A stretch of DNA of 51,720 nt, taken from contig CAYJRY010000003.1 in the NCBI GenBank assembly GCA_964372855.1, positions 1-51,720 of the forward strand, read 5' to 3'. Below, one piece after another: positions 42,575-50,670 of the stretch. Below the pieces are notes generated by a model. The model made no database searches and was not told the origin of the DNA. It was given only the letters and a program-made list of their open reading frames with translations. Within the stretch, counting starts at the first letter, position 1. Each line of letters starts with the position of its first letter. Source of the stretch: JACOXT01 sp964372855 (GTDB lineage: Bacteria > Patescibacteriota > Microgenomatia > Levybacterales > UBA12049). Made by a program: the position numbers and the translations under genes.

Positions 42575-42653
42575 ATTTAATAAATATTATTGCAGAATTA
42601 TTTATCATATATTCTTTCATAAAATACTTGACGACAACCTGACAAATCTAATT

Positions 42654-43055
42654 TTAATCAATCAGGTTTTTCTTTTTTAGATCAGCGAAAATGAGATAGT
42701 CTACTGGAGAAAGGGGTTCTTTTGTATTAGATGTAAAAAAATCAAATTTTTCTATCTCATTATTTGGAGTTATTTTTCCATCAAGCTCAGCCATGTAACA
42801 AGTCATTCTTACTTGAACTCCTATTGGTTTTCCATGTGCTTGAGCTTTAAAGGCGCCATAATATTTTATTGTTTCTGGCAGAATTACAATATTAAGTTCT
42901 TCTTTTACTTCACGGATTAGAGTTTCTTCGTCTGTTTCTCCAGATTCTCTTTTTCCTCCTGGTAAATACCATGCATCTTTACCAATGCTGCGAGTAACAA
43001 GAATCTTTTTGTCTTTGATAAAAATAAACGCTATTTTATCTATAAAATTATTCAT
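42654..43055 (-). CDS. Nudix hydrolase
   Basis: 133 aa. Cleaves nucleoside diphosphate-X compounds. The Nudix box is complete: GGKRESGETDEETLIREVKEELNI (key GxxxxxE and REVKEE). FIFIKDKKILVTRS and DAWYLPGGK are typical of the MutT/RppH-like group; the substrate is unclear. It starts 2 bp after metG and so is co-transcribed with it. Confidence 0.92.
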   Translation of the reverse strand: MNNFIDKIAFIFIKDKKILVTRSIGKDAWYLPGGKRESGETDEETLIREVKEELNIVILPETIKYYGAFKAQAHGKPIGVQVRMTCYMAELDGKITPNNEIEKFDFFTSNTKEPLSPVDYLIFADLKKKNLID

Positions 43056-43057
43056 TG

Positions 43058-44476
43058 TTATATTCTTGGGAAAAGAGGTTTTTGGCTATTTATTTTTGGT
43101 TCCTTAAATTGCTCTTCGATTTTTTGAGAGGCTTCGGGGAGGAAAGGTTTGAGTTTATATGCAATAGAGATAATTTTATTTACAATTGGTTGCAAGAACT
43201 GTTTTAATTTATCTTTATTTGTAATAGTCCATGGCTTTGATTCATTAATTTGTTGATCAAGTCTACGAATTTCACCCCAGATATTTTCCAGAGATTCGTT
43301 AAATTTAAAATTATCTAAGCCTTTTTTATATTCAGTCGATAATATTGGATTTTGTGGTTTTTCCAAGATTACTTTCTCGCATAGTTTAGCAACTCTTGCA
43401 ACAAGATTACCCAACCCATTTGCCAAGTCGGCGTTATAAGTTTCTTTGAATTTCTCTTCTGAAAAATCACCATCAGAAAAAGGTGAAATTTTGGCAAGAA
43501 AATAGTATCTTATTGCATCTTCTCCGTATTTTTCAATTAAAGGAATTGGATCAAGCACATTTCCTAAAGTTTTTGACATTTTTTGACCATTAACAGTTAT
43601 GTATTCATGTACAAATATTTTTTTAGGGAGTTTTAGATGGGCAGAAAGTAAAAATGCCGGCCAATAAATTGCATGAAACCTAAGAATTCCTTTTCCGATG
43701 ACATGAAGGTCTGCTGGCCACCATTTATTATATTTTTTTTCATCTAGCCCAAAACCAACTCCTGATTGGTAAATATTTAATGCATCAAACCAAACATACA
43801 TTCTTTGGGTTGAGTCATTAGGAACTGGTACTCCCCAATTTTTTGCCCGTTCATTTGAGCGGGATATACTTATGTCCTCAAGTGGTTGATTAAGAAATGC
43901 TAACATTTCATTTTTTCGATGAACTGGCACAATCTCTAACTCATTTGACTTTAATAAATCTTGAAGCTGATTTTGATACTTAGAAAGTCTAAAAAAATAA
44001 TTTTCTTCTTCAACCACTTCCAATTTTTTTCCAGGGTGTTCAAAACACTCACCATTTTTATCCAACTCATGTGTTGTATAAAATAATTCACATCCAATGC
44101 AATATAGGCCTTTATATTTTTTCTTGTAAATATCGCCATTTTCCAAGCATAGTTCCCATAATTTCTGTGAAGAAAGATGATGTTTTGTATCGCTTCCTTT
44201 TTGCCAGACATTAAATTGGACATTTAGTTTTTTTGAAAGAACATAAAAGCTTTTTGTATTTTCATCAATAAATTCTTGAATCGGTCTTTTTGCTTTTATA
44301 GCTTCTTGGACATTTTTAATCGCGTTTTCATCGCCTCCGCAAAGAAGAAGAGTGTCATCTCCTAAGACTTTGTGATATCTTGTAATTGTATCTGACTGTA
44401 CAAATTCCAATGCATGTCCAATATGAGGTTTTGCATTGACATATGGAATAGCATTTGTTATAAAAAATTTAGGCAT
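43058..44476 (-). CDS. metG: Methionyl-tRNA synthetase
   Basis: 472 aa. Class I aminoacyl-tRNA synthetase. HIGH-like PYVNAKPHIGHALEF, a Zn knuckle region YCIGCELFYTTHELDKNGECFEHPG (key CxxC and CxxH), WFDALNIYQSG and the KMSKS-like KMSKTLGNVLDP. Stops after the anticodon-binding helical domain (NESKPW region) and lacks the C-terminal Trbp111/EMAP-like dimerisation domain found in E. coli and many others. A perfect TGA-TATAAT box is 7 nt before the ATG. Confidence 0.95.
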   Translation of the reverse strand: MPKFFITNAIPYVNAKPHIGHALEFVQSDTITRYHKVLGDDTLLLCGGDENAIKNVQEAIKAKRPIQEFIDENTKSFYVLSKKLNVQFNVWQKGSDTKHHLSSQKLWELCLENGDIYKKKYKGLYCIGCELFYTTHELDKNGECFEHPGKKLEVVEEENYFFRLSKYQNQLQDLLKSNELEIVPVHRKNEMLAFLNQPLEDISISRSNERAKNWGVPVPNDSTQRMYVWFDALNIYQSGVGFGLDEKKYNKWWPADLHVIGKGILRFHAIYWPAFLLSAHLKLPKKIFVHEYITVNGQKMSKTLGNVLDPIPLIEKYGEDAIRYYFLAKISPFSDGDFSEEKFKETYNADLANGLGNLVARVAKLCEKVILEKPQNPILSTEYKKGLDNFKFNESLENIWGEIRRLDQQINESKPWTITNKDKLKQFLQPIVNKIISIAYKLKPFLPEASQKIEEQFKEPKINSQKPLFPRI

Positions 44477-44483
44477 GAGAACA

Positions 44484-44489
44484 ATTATA
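44484..44489 (-). promoter_or_regulatory. Extended -10 box of metG
   Basis: TGA-TATAAT on the minus strand, exact consensus, 7 nt before the ATG at 44476; predicts a leaderless metG-nudix mRNA. Confidence 0.65.
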
Positions 44490-44491
44490 TC

Positions 44492-44812
44492 ATGGTGAAG
44501 ACTTTTGGAAAAAGTATTTTGGTTTTCTTAGGAACATTAATTATTGGCTACCTCTCAATGCTATTGTCAATTCTTGTTACTGGTGTTTCATTTTTTGGCA
44601 GATATGCGATAGTCCCAGTAGAGTCAGCTCCATCTTTTCGCAATATTATTTTTATTATACAGTTCATAATTGTCCTGCTTTTTGGTATAACTTTTATTAG
44701 ATTTTTTCAGCATAAGTTTGGAGGTAGGATAGGAGTCTTTGTTGGTGGCGCACTTGCTTTAGCAATAATTACTATTATATTCCTTGGTTTAATGTCTTTT
44801 TCTGTTAATTAA
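44492..44812 (+). CDS. Small three-helix membrane protein
   Basis: 106 aa from ATG 44492; the frame is open back to 44414 but this overlaps metG. Three hydrophobic stretches (about residues 7-32, 47-68, 77-101) with short polar loops. No family is recognised and no motif is seen. Divergent from metG, convergent with the next gene (2 bp between stops). Confidence 0.5.
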   Translation: MVKTFGKSILVFLGTLIIGYLSMLLSILVTGVSFFGRYAIVPVESAPSFRNIIFIIQFIIVLLFGITFIRFFQHKFGGRIGVFVGGALALAIITIIFLGLMSFSVN

Positions 44813-44814
44813 GT

Positions 44815-45156
44815 CTATCGACGCTTGGAGAAAAAAAGCTCAAGAGTGAAAAAAAGCGAGATTAAAAGGAATAAAAAGAAGATATTAGTTAGCTTATAGA
44901 AACGAAGAAGTGAATAGAGTGTTATAAATGTAGCTACAAAAGCTCCTCTTCTTATATTGTTAAATAAATATGAGAAGAAAGATATACCAAAAAGAAAAAG
45001 AAGTAGGAAAAAGACCACTAGAATATGAAATTTGATCTGTCGATACGGCAGGTGAAATTCAAAAGAGGGCGGGAAGGATAAGATCAGATAAATAAGTGAA
45101 GCTAGTGACAAGAAGCTCGTGACTAAGAGCCAAATAGATTTTTTCTTACGGCGCAT
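44815..45156 (-). CDS. Small four-helix membrane protein
   Basis: 113 aa. Starts MRRKKKSIW, then four membrane helices (about residues 8-28, 35-58, 62-82 and 85-105) and ends FSKRR, so positive charges at both ends suggest both termini are inside. Not recognised. Its stop is 2 bp from the stop of the plus-strand neighbour. Confidence 0.5.
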   Translation of the reverse strand: MRRKKKSIWLLVTSFLSLASLIYLILSFPPSFEFHLPYRQIKFHILVVFFLLLFLFGISFFSYLFNNIRRGAFVATFITLYSLLRFYKLTNIFFLFLLISLFFTLELFFSKRR

Positions 45157-45270
45157 ATTTTAAGTTTAACATAATATTATTTCCTTCTTGCCTGATCCCG
45201 CTACTTCGCTTACTTGTTCTTATGATTTACATCCAATGCGTCGTAAGAGTGCGCATGCGGGATTTGAGGA

Positions 45271-45296
45271 GTAAAGTGAGTAAAGCTCTACTTTAC
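45271..45296. repeat. Hairpin upstream of the hrcA promoter
   Basis: GTAAAGTGAG...CTCTACTTTAC inverted repeat directly in front of the -35 box. Upstream, GATCCCGC (45194-45201) and GCGGGAT (45257-45263) form another arm pair. The 243-bp stretch 45157-45399 otherwise holds only the hrcA promoter/operator and a GTCATTCTGA element. Confidence 0.5.
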
Positions 45297-45299
45297 CCC

Positions 45300-45328
45300 T
45301 TGACAATAATTAGCACTCGTGTTATATT
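45300..45328 (+). promoter_or_regulatory. hrcA-grpE-dnaK promoter
   Basis: TTGACA (45300-45305), exactly 17 nt, TATATT (45323-45328): the best sigma-70-type promoter in the window. The CIRCE-like operator lies across its spacer and -10. Confidence 0.75.
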
Positions 45329-45337
45329 AATTGCTAA
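45310..45337. promoter_or_regulatory. CIRCE-like HrcA operator
   Basis: TTAGCACTC (perfect left half) and AATTGCTAA (7 of 9 to GAGTGCTAA) separated by 10 nt, where canonical CIRCE has 9. Overlaps the promoter of hrcA itself, the expected place for autoregulation by HrcA. Confidence 0.7.
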
Positions 45338-45351
45338 TTTTCATTCTCACT

Positions 45352-45385
45352 GTCATTCTGAACAAAGTGAAGAATCTCAAGATGA
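45352..45385. repeat. GTCATTCTGA element in hrcA leader
   Basis: GTCATTCTGAACAAAGTGAA followed by GAATCTCAAGATGA, a half-element of the stem-loop family, within the 5' leader of hrcA. Confidence 0.7.
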
Positions 45386-45399
45386 TATGGTGAAATATT

Positions 45400-46128
45400 A
45401 TGAATGATTTAACACAAAGACAAGTGGAAATTTTAAGATCCCTTATTGAAGAGTATATTGCAACAGCTGAGCCTGTTGGATCAGAAACACTTGAGAAAAA
45501 ATACAGCTTATCCTCATCCCCTGCTACTATTCGTAATGAAATGGTGGCTCTAACAAAAAAAGGCTATCTTCGAAAAACACATACTTCTTCAGGGCGAGCT
45601 CCAACACCAACGGGAATGAAGTTTTATGTAAAAACTCTTATGAAAGAAAAAGATCTTTCTGTAACTGAAGAAACAGCTGTAAAAGAAAGTTTGTGGGATT
45701 TTAGAAATAAAGAAGTAAAATTTTTACGAGAGACCGCTAAATCATTGGCCAATAAAACCAAAGCATTAGCGGTAATATCTACAATGGATGGGAATGTATA
45801 TTGCTCAGGCTATGCAAATATATTGGATATGCCTGAGTTTTTTGATATAGATGTAACAAAAAATTTACTCTCCTCTCTTGATGAATTTGAGAATTGCAGA
45901 AAATTTTTTGAGAATATTGAGGCAAATGATGTACAAGTACTTTTGGGTGATGAATTAGGCCCAACTCTTAGAGGCCCATACGGATTTGTTTTTACTCGCT
46001 ATCAAACTCCCATGAAGCTAACAGGTGAGGTAGGAGTTTTGGGGCCAAGCCGTCTTAATTACACTCAAATTGTCCCTACAGTTAGATATTTTGGAGATTT
46101 GATAGAAGAAATTGCTTCGGGATGGTAA
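45400..46128 (+). CDS. hrcA: Heat-inducible transcription repressor HrcA
   Basis: 242 aa; canonical HrcA is about 340. Represses chaperone operons by binding CIRCE. The N-terminal winged helix is complete: LTQRQVEILRSLIEEYIATAEPVGSETLEKKYSLSSSPATIRNEMVALTKKGYLRKTHTSSGRAPT (key SETL, SPATIRNEM, SSGRAPT). The middle GAF-like regulatory domain is shortened, but the C-terminal GPSRLNYTQIVPTVRYFGDLIEEI matches the family end (GPxRMxYxxVI). So the protein is complete, with an internal deletion compared with Bacillus HrcA. First gene of hrcA-grpE-dnaK-dnaJ, under its own CIRCE-like site. Confidence 0.93.
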   Translation: MNDLTQRQVEILRSLIEEYIATAEPVGSETLEKKYSLSSSPATIRNEMVALTKKGYLRKTHTSSGRAPTPTGMKFYVKTLMKEKDLSVTEETAVKESLWDFRNKEVKFLRETAKSLANKTKALAVISTMDGNVYCSGYANILDMPEFFDIDVTKNLLSSLDEFENCRKFFENIEANDVQVLLGDELGPTLRGPYGFVFTRYQTPMKLTGEVGVLGPSRLNYTQIVPTVRYFGDLIEEIASGW

Positions 46129-46134
46129 AAGTAG

Positions 46135-46168
46135 TATTAAATATTAAAAATAAAATACAAAAATAACA
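46135..46168. repeat. AAATATTAAAAATA repeat between hrcA and grpE
   Basis: Degenerate AAATATTAAAAATAAAATAC words of the AATATCAA class immediately before grpE. Confidence 0.5.
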
Positions 46169-46171
46169 AAT

Positions 46172-46735
46172 ATGGATAAAAACGATACAAAAAGCAAAAA
46201 CAAGGATTCTATAAAGCAGAATGAAGACAATGGTGATCGTAAGGCTGAAAAAGAAAATAGCGAACTTTTAAAACGAAGAATAGAAGAATTAGAGAATCAG
46301 AATAAGCGGTTATTGGCAGATTATAGAAATTTAGAAAAAAGAGTTGAGACGGAGAGAAGAGATTGGATATTAAAAGCCAACAAACAGCTTATATTGCATC
46401 TTTTACCAGTTTTATATACACTAATATTTGCGGCTAAAACTAGTAAAGATGAAGGAATAAAATTAGCCGTAAAACAATTTGAAGATATTTTAACTCAGGA
46501 AGGTCTTGAAAAGATTGAAACAAAAGGAAAACAGTTCGATCCAAGATTAATGAGGGCGATCGATACCAAGAATGGTCGTGAAGGAGAAGTTCTAGAAGAA
46601 GTATATCCAGGTTATATACACAGGGTTGACAAATCCTTATTAAAAGAAGCAGATGTAATAGTTGGGAAAGAAAAAATAGAGAATGAAGTAGAAGAGAAAG
46701 CTAAAAAAGAATTGCAAAAAGGAGACTATATGTGA
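46172..46735 (+). CDS. grpE: Nucleotide exchange factor GrpE
   Basis: 187 aa. Releases ADP from DnaK. Charged disordered N-terminus (about residues 1-30), a long dimerising coiled coil (LLKRRIEELENQNKRLLADYRNLEKRVETERRDW), and the C-terminal beta domain (FDPRLMRAIDTKNGREGEVLEEVYPGYIHRVDKSLLKEADVIV, key VLEEVYPGY and LLKEADVIV). It fits the family in length and order. Separated from dnaK by a GTCATTCTGA stem-loop. Confidence 0.94.
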   Translation: MDKNDTKSKNKDSIKQNEDNGDRKAEKENSELLKRRIEELENQNKRLLADYRNLEKRVETERRDWILKANKQLILHLLPVLYTLIFAAKTSKDEGIKLAVKQFEDILTQEGLEKIETKGKQFDPRLMRAIDTKNGREGEVLEEVYPGYIHRVDKSLLKEADVIVGKEKIENEVEEKAKKELQKGDYM

Positions 46736-46744
46736 CATGATAAT

Positions 46745-46812
46745 GTCATCCTGAACGAAGTCGAAGGATCCCATGAATAAATAAAAAGATTCTTCGTTGC
46801 ACTCAGAATGAC
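46745..46812. repeat. GTCATCCTGA stem-loop element between grpE and dnaK
   Basis: Left arm GTCATCCTGAACGAAGTCGA followed by AGGATCCCATG; right arm GATTCTTCGTTGCACTCAGA ending ATGAC. The arms are complementary over most of their length. Same family as 13232-13297. Confidence 0.85.
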
Positions 46813-46828
46813 ATAAGAATAGGAATAT

Positions 46829-48760
46829 ATGGGAAAAATTATTGGAATAGATTTAGGTACTACCAATTCATGCGTTGCGGTAATGGAGGGTGGAGCTCCC
46901 AAAGTCATCCATTCACTAGAGGGAAGGAATGTAATTCCTTCAGTTGTTGATCCTATAAGCCATATAGTTGGTGACGTTGCAAAACGCCAGTTAGTTCTAA
47001 AGCCTAAGCGAACAATTTTCTCTATAAAGCGATTGATGGGTCGTAAGCTTACTGATCCGTCGGTTCAGTTTGACATGAAATGGCTTCCTTATACGATCAA
47101 ATCAGGCCGCGATGGAATGGCAGTTGTTGAGGTTGAAGGAAGAACATTTACTCCACAGGAGATTTCAGCAATGATTCTTCAGAAAATAAAAGGCGATGCT
47201 GAGAGTTATTTGGGCGGAAAAGTTACACAAGCAGTCATTACAGTTCCTGCGTATTTTGACGATTCTCAGCGTCAAGCTACCAAACAAGCTGGGGAAATTG
47301 CAGGACTTGAGGTTTTAAGAATTATTAATGAGCCCACAGCATCAGCTTTAGCTTATGGACTTGACAAGAAAAATGCCCATACAGTTGCTATATATGATTT
47401 GGGTGGAGGAACTTTTGATATCTCTGTTCTTGAGTTAGGTGAAGGAGTATACGAGGTAAAATCAACAAATGGAGATACACATTTAGGCGGAGATGACTTT
47501 GATCAGGTAATTATAAATCATATTGCAGAAGAGTTCAAAAAGCAAAATGGTATCGACCTAAGAAAAGACCCTCAAGCTTTACAAAGACTTCGAGAATCTG
47601 CGGAAAAAGCAAAAATTGAATTGTCAAGTTCTCAGCAAGCAGAAATCAATCAGCCATTTATAACTCAAGGAAAAGAAGGTCCTCTACATCTTACAATGAC
47701 TTTAACTCGTGCCAACCTTGAGAAATTAGTGGATCAGCTTATTCAAAAAACACTTAAACCAGTTGAGCAAGCATTAAAAGATGCGAAAATAACAGCGTCA
47801 GACATTGATGAGGTCGTATTGGTTGGCGGAATGACTAGAATGCCAAAGGTGATTGAGGTTGTTTCAAAGTTTTTTGGCAAAGAACCCAATAAATCAGTTA
47901 ATCCAGATGAGGTTGTCGCAGTTGGCGCAGCAGTCCAAGCAGGCGTATTAGGAGGAGAGGTAAAAGACGTGTTGCTATTGGATGTGACTCCTTTGACTTT
48001 GGGAATTGAAACATTAGGCGGAGTTTCAACACCTTTAATTTCTAAAAACACAACAATCCCAACTTCTAAATCTCAAGTATTCTCAACTGCGGGAGATAAC
48101 CAAACCCAAGTTGAGATAAATGTTTTGCAAGGTGAGCGTCCAATGGCAATTGATAACAAAAGCCTAGGAAGGTTCATATTAAGTGGTATTCCGCCAGCGC
48201 CACGTGGTATTCCTCAAATTGAAGTAACTTTTGATATTGACGCAAATGGGATTTTAAATGTGAAAGCAAAAGATAAAGCAACTGGGAAAGAACAAAGCAT
48301 CAAGATTACTGGTTCAACAGGTCTTTCTAAAGATGAAGTTGAAAGAATGACCAAAGAGGCAGAAGCTCATGCCGCTGAGGATCAACAGAAGAAAGAAAAA
48401 ATTGAAGCAAGAAATGCAGCAGATTCATTAATTTTTACCGCAGAAAAATCAATTAAAGATGCGGGAGATAAGATTGACATAGGTGCTAAGAAAGAAGTTG
48501 AGGAAAAGATTTCTTCTCTCAAATCCATTCTTGATAGTGGTACAAAAGAAGATTTAGAGGCAAAGACAAAAGATCTGTCAGATAGTCTTCAAAAAATTGG
48601 TCAGGCAATGTATGGCTCATCGCAACAGACAACTCCCAACAACCAACAAACAACAGGAGATAGTCAACAAGGCCCGGGAACTGGTGAACAAAAAACTGAA
48701 GGAAAGGGAGAAAAGAAAAAAGACAAAGACGAGCCGATTGAGGGCGAAGTAGTGAACTAA
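46829..48760 (+). CDS. dnaK: Chaperone DnaK (Hsp70)
   Basis: 643 aa. ATP-dependent chaperone working with DnaJ and GrpE. Phosphate-1 motif IGIDLGTTNSCVAV, phosphate-2 IYDLGGGTFDISVLELG, adenosine motif VLVGGMTRMPKV, the interdomain linker DVLLLDVTPL and the substrate-binding domain; the C-terminal lid ends with a Gln/Thr-rich tail and EPIEGEVVN, the family terminus. Length is normal. A short AGGA lies about 8 nt before the ATG. Downstream are an AATATCAA repeat and a hairpin. Confidence 0.98.
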   Translation: MGKIIGIDLGTTNSCVAVMEGGAPKVIHSLEGRNVIPSVVDPISHIVGDVAKRQLVLKPKRTIFSIKRLMGRKLTDPSVQFDMKWLPYTIKSGRDGMAVVEVEGRTFTPQEISAMILQKIKGDAESYLGGKVTQAVITVPAYFDDSQRQATKQAGEIAGLEVLRIINEPTASALAYGLDKKNAHTVAIYDLGGGTFDISVLELGEGVYEVKSTNGDTHLGGDDFDQVIINHIAEEFKKQNGIDLRKDPQALQRLRESAEKAKIELSSSQQAEINQPFITQGKEGPLHLTMTLTRANLEKLVDQLIQKTLKPVEQALKDAKITASDIDEVVLVGGMTRMPKVIEVVSKFFGKEPNKSVNPDEVVAVGAAVQAGVLGGEVKDVLLLDVTPLTLGIETLGGVSTPLISKNTTIPTSKSQVFSTAGDNQTQVEINVLQGERPMAIDNKSLGRFILSGIPPAPRGIPQIEVTFDIDANGILNVKAKDKATGKEQSIKITGSTGLSKDEVERMTKEAEAHAAEDQQKKEKIEARNAADSLIFTAEKSIKDAGDKIDIGAKKEVEEKISSLKSILDSGTKEDLEAKTKDLSDSLQKIGQAMYGSSQQTTPNNQQTTGDSQQGPGTGEQKTEGKGEKKKDKDEPIEGEVVN

Positions 48761-48761
48761 A

Positions 48762-48788
48762 TTAAATATCAAAAATCAAATATCAAAA
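48762..48788. repeat. AAATATCAA repeat after dnaK
   Basis: AAATATCAAAAATCAAATATC, nearly the same string as inside lepA (27271-27304). Confidence 0.8.
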
Positions 48789-48790
48789 TG

Positions 48791-48818
48791 ACCCCGCGGA
48801 GTTTTAACGAAGTGGGGT
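48791..48818 (+). terminator. Hairpin between dnaK and dnaJ
   Basis: ACCCCGC and GTGGGGT form a 7-bp stem (one G-T pair) with a 14-nt loop, then ATTTAG. Could attenuate transcription; dnaJ has its own -10 box just after. Confidence 0.4.
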
Positions 48819-48824
48819 ATTTAG

Positions 48825-48830
48825 TATAAT
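48825..48830 (+). promoter_or_regulatory. dnaJ -10 box 7 nt before ATG
   Basis: TATAAT, 7 nt before ATG 48838, with TTTAAC (48803-48808) as a possible -35 at 16 nt. Suggests a separate leaderless dnaJ transcript. Confidence 0.55.
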
Positions 48831-48837
48831 ATGAATT

Positions 48838-49734
48838 ATGGAAAATAAAGACTACTATCAAATTTTAGGGGTTTCAAAAACTGCTTCTGTAGATGAGATA
48901 AAAAGAGCTTATAGAAAGCTAGCTCTTCAATATCATCCGGATCGAAACAAATCGAAAGAAGCTGAGGGTAAGTTTAAAGAGGTGACAAAAGCTTATGAAG
49001 TTTTGTCTGATCCTCAAAAAAGACAGGCTTATGACCAGTTTGGCCATGCTGCTTTCGAGCAAGGTCAAGGACCATTTGGTGCGGGTGGACCTTTTGGAGG
49101 ATTTGGAGGGACAAGAACAGGACGATACGGTCCATTTACCTATACATACTCAACTTCCGGAGGAGAGGGGGGATTTGATTTCGGCGGGTTTTCTGATCCA
49201 TTTGAAATTTTTGAGCAGTTTTTTGGTGGAGCCTCCCCATTTGGTACTCGTCAGAGACGGCCTACTTATTCTCTAGGTATTGATTTTATGGAGGCTGTTC
49301 ATGGAGCAACAAAAACTGTCACAATCGATGGTAAGCGTCAAACTATAAAAATTCCAGCCGGTGTTGATGATGGATCAAGAATTCGTTTTGGAGAATATGA
49401 TGTTGTTCTTGAAGTAACTGCCGACAGAAGATTTCGCCGAGAAGGGGTAGATATAGTAACAGAGCAAGAGATTTCTTTTTCTCAAGCAGCACTGGGGGAT
49501 GAGGTGAATGTTGAGACAATTGATGGTGAAGTAAAAGTTCGGATTCCATCTGGAACGCAACCAGATAGTCTAATAAGACTTAGGCAAAAAGGAGTGCCCC
49601 ATATTCATGGCAGCGGACGGGGAGATCATTATGTGCGGATAAAAGTCGTCGTCCCAAAACACCTCACCCGCCGCCAGAAAGATTTACTCAGAGAGTTTCA
49701 AGAAGAAGGCTCGTCAAGAAAAGGATGGTTTTAG
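48838..49734 (+). CDS. dnaJ: DnaJ/CbpA-type J-domain co-chaperone
   Basis: 298 aa. J domain with the HPD motif (LQYHPDRNKSKEA, about residues 5-70), a Gly/Phe-rich linker (about 75-125, GAGGPFGGFGG), and C-terminal substrate-binding domains (SLGIDFMEAVHGATKTV, IKIPAGVDDGSRIRF, VKVRIPSGTQPDSLIRLRQKGVPHIHG). The four CxxCxGxG zinc-finger repeats of class I DnaJ are absent, so it is a class II (CbpA-like) protein although it sits in the dnaK operon position. It stimulates the ATPase of DnaK. Confidence 0.94.
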   Translation: MENKDYYQILGVSKTASVDEIKRAYRKLALQYHPDRNKSKEAEGKFKEVTKAYEVLSDPQKRQAYDQFGHAAFEQGQGPFGAGGPFGGFGGTRTGRYGPFTYTYSTSGGEGGFDFGGFSDPFEIFEQFFGGASPFGTRQRRPTYSLGIDFMEAVHGATKTVTIDGKRQTIKIPAGVDDGSRIRFGEYDVVLEVTADRRFRREGVDIVTEQEISFSQAALGDEVNVETIDGEVKVRIPSGTQPDSLIRLRQKGVPHIHGSGRGDHYVRIKVVVPKHLTRRQKDLLREFQEEGSSRKGWF

Positions 49735-49739
49735 CGTGC

Positions 49740-49745
49740 TATAAT
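49740..49745 (+). promoter_or_regulatory. Extended -10 box 7 nt before ATG
   Basis: TGC-TATAAT, exact consensus, ending 7 nt before ATG 49753. The clearest example of the leaderless layout in this window. Confidence 0.65.
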
Positions 49746-49752
49746 AAATATT

Positions 49753-50202
49753 ATGAATAATGATTTAGAAGAGTTTTTAAGTCGTTTGTCAAAACGTAGA
49801 GAGTTGGAGAGAGAGTCTCCTATAACAAAAGAAGTAAGAGAGTTAATGGATGAGATCAATAAAGAGACTTTGCGGGGAAAAGGTAATTTTGTTGTTGTTC
49901 AGGATGTGGGAGGTTATCCTGGAGAAGTTACTTTTCAGCTTTCTTGGGAAGGAGCTATCACAAAGAGACAAAAACAAAAAGTTGGTCCTTTAAAACTTGA
50001 AGTTGACCCGTTTCATCTAAATATTCGACCATTTAAAGATGAAGAGAGCGGGTCCTCTCGCTTCAAAGTTACTGCTAAATATGAAGGTGGCATAGACGAT
50101 CCAGATATTGAATTAGGTATGACTACAAAACTGGATATAGGGGAATTAAAAACTTTAGTGCAAGGACAAATGGATAACATAAGACAATCTTCGCAATCTT
50201 AA
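49753..50202 (+). CDS. Hypothetical protein next to the chaperone genes
   Basis: 149 aa, soluble. N-terminal charged helices (LEEFLSRLSKRRELERESPITKEVRELMDEINKETL, about residues 5-38), then a beta-rich part (GNFVVVQDVGGYPGEVTFQLSWEGAI ... LKLEVDPFHLNIRPFKDEESGSSRFKVTAKYEG, about 42-125). No membrane helix and no recognised family. It lies between dnaJ and a ClpC-like gene, each unit having its own promoter, so a proteostasis role is possible but unproven. Confidence 0.5.
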   Translation: MNNDLEEFLSRLSKRRELERESPITKEVRELMDEINKETLRGKGNFVVVQDVGGYPGEVTFQLSWEGAITKRQKQKVGPLKLEVDPFHLNIRPFKDEESGSSRFKVTAKYEGGIDDPDIELGMTTKLDIGELKTLVQGQMDNIRQSSQS

Positions 50203-50337
50203 TAATTAATAACTTCCTTAATTTGTTCGAATATGCGGAACATTGACGAAATTAACCGATCGGCATAAATTGTCAATATAAACCAGAAGCTAGTTGACAA
50301 ATAACGCTGTGTATTTGTAATTTAACGCCAAAGTTTC

Positions 50338-50343
50338 TATACT
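50338..50343 (+). promoter_or_regulatory. -10 box 6 nt before ATG 50350
   Basis: TATACT with TTGTAA (50315-50320) 17 nt upstream. A second candidate -35 TTGACA is at 50294-50299. The -10 ends 6 nt before the start codon. Confidence 0.5.
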
Positions 50344-50349
50344 AAATTC

Positions 50350-50664
50350 ATGCTGCCTGTGAGGTTTTTGAGATTTTGGTATTTTGAGGTTCCTAAAGGA
50401 TTAATAGCGTATTTTGTCTCACTTGATAACGCCTTTTTGCACCTTTTCTCTCTCCCTCTTTTAATAAAAACTTATTTTAAACCCTGGAAAAATGAATATC
50501 GAGAAGGGTTGATTGGATTCTCAATTGGGATGGGAATTTTTATCAAAACATGGTTTATTTTGGTTGGTATCTTGTTATTTGTCTTTCTTTTGCTAATACA
50601 GGCGATAATTTTTATAACTTTTATAATTTGGCCAATAATAACTATAAAACTTTTCTTTTTCTAA
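50350..50664 (+). CDS. Hypothetical membrane protein upstream of the Clp-like gene
   Basis: 104 aa. Begins MLPVRFLRFWYFEVPKGLI and has two or three hydrophobic segments (about residues 17-40 amphipathic, 56-75, 78-103). PWKNEYREG is a polar loop. Not recognised. It ends 6 bp before the Clp-like gene, which also starts with membrane helices, so the two could form a membrane unit. Confidence 0.5.
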   Translation: MLPVRFLRFWYFEVPKGLIAYFVSLDNAFLHLFSLPLLIKTYFKPWKNEYREGLIGFSIGMGIFIKTWFILVGILLFVFLLLIQAIIFITFIIWPIITIKLFFF

Positions 50665-50670
50665 GACCAT

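Noticed and set aside
45222..45407. 61-aa open frame upstream of hrcA (reads HSEQSEESQDD)
   Set aside because: It is made of the GTCATTCTGA repeat and the promoter/operator region; the peptide is the usual by-product of translating this repeat.
50219..50260. tRNA-like GTTCGAAT word
   Set aside because: No acceptor stem, anticodon arm or CCA-side pairing around it; the match is only the T-loop-like word.
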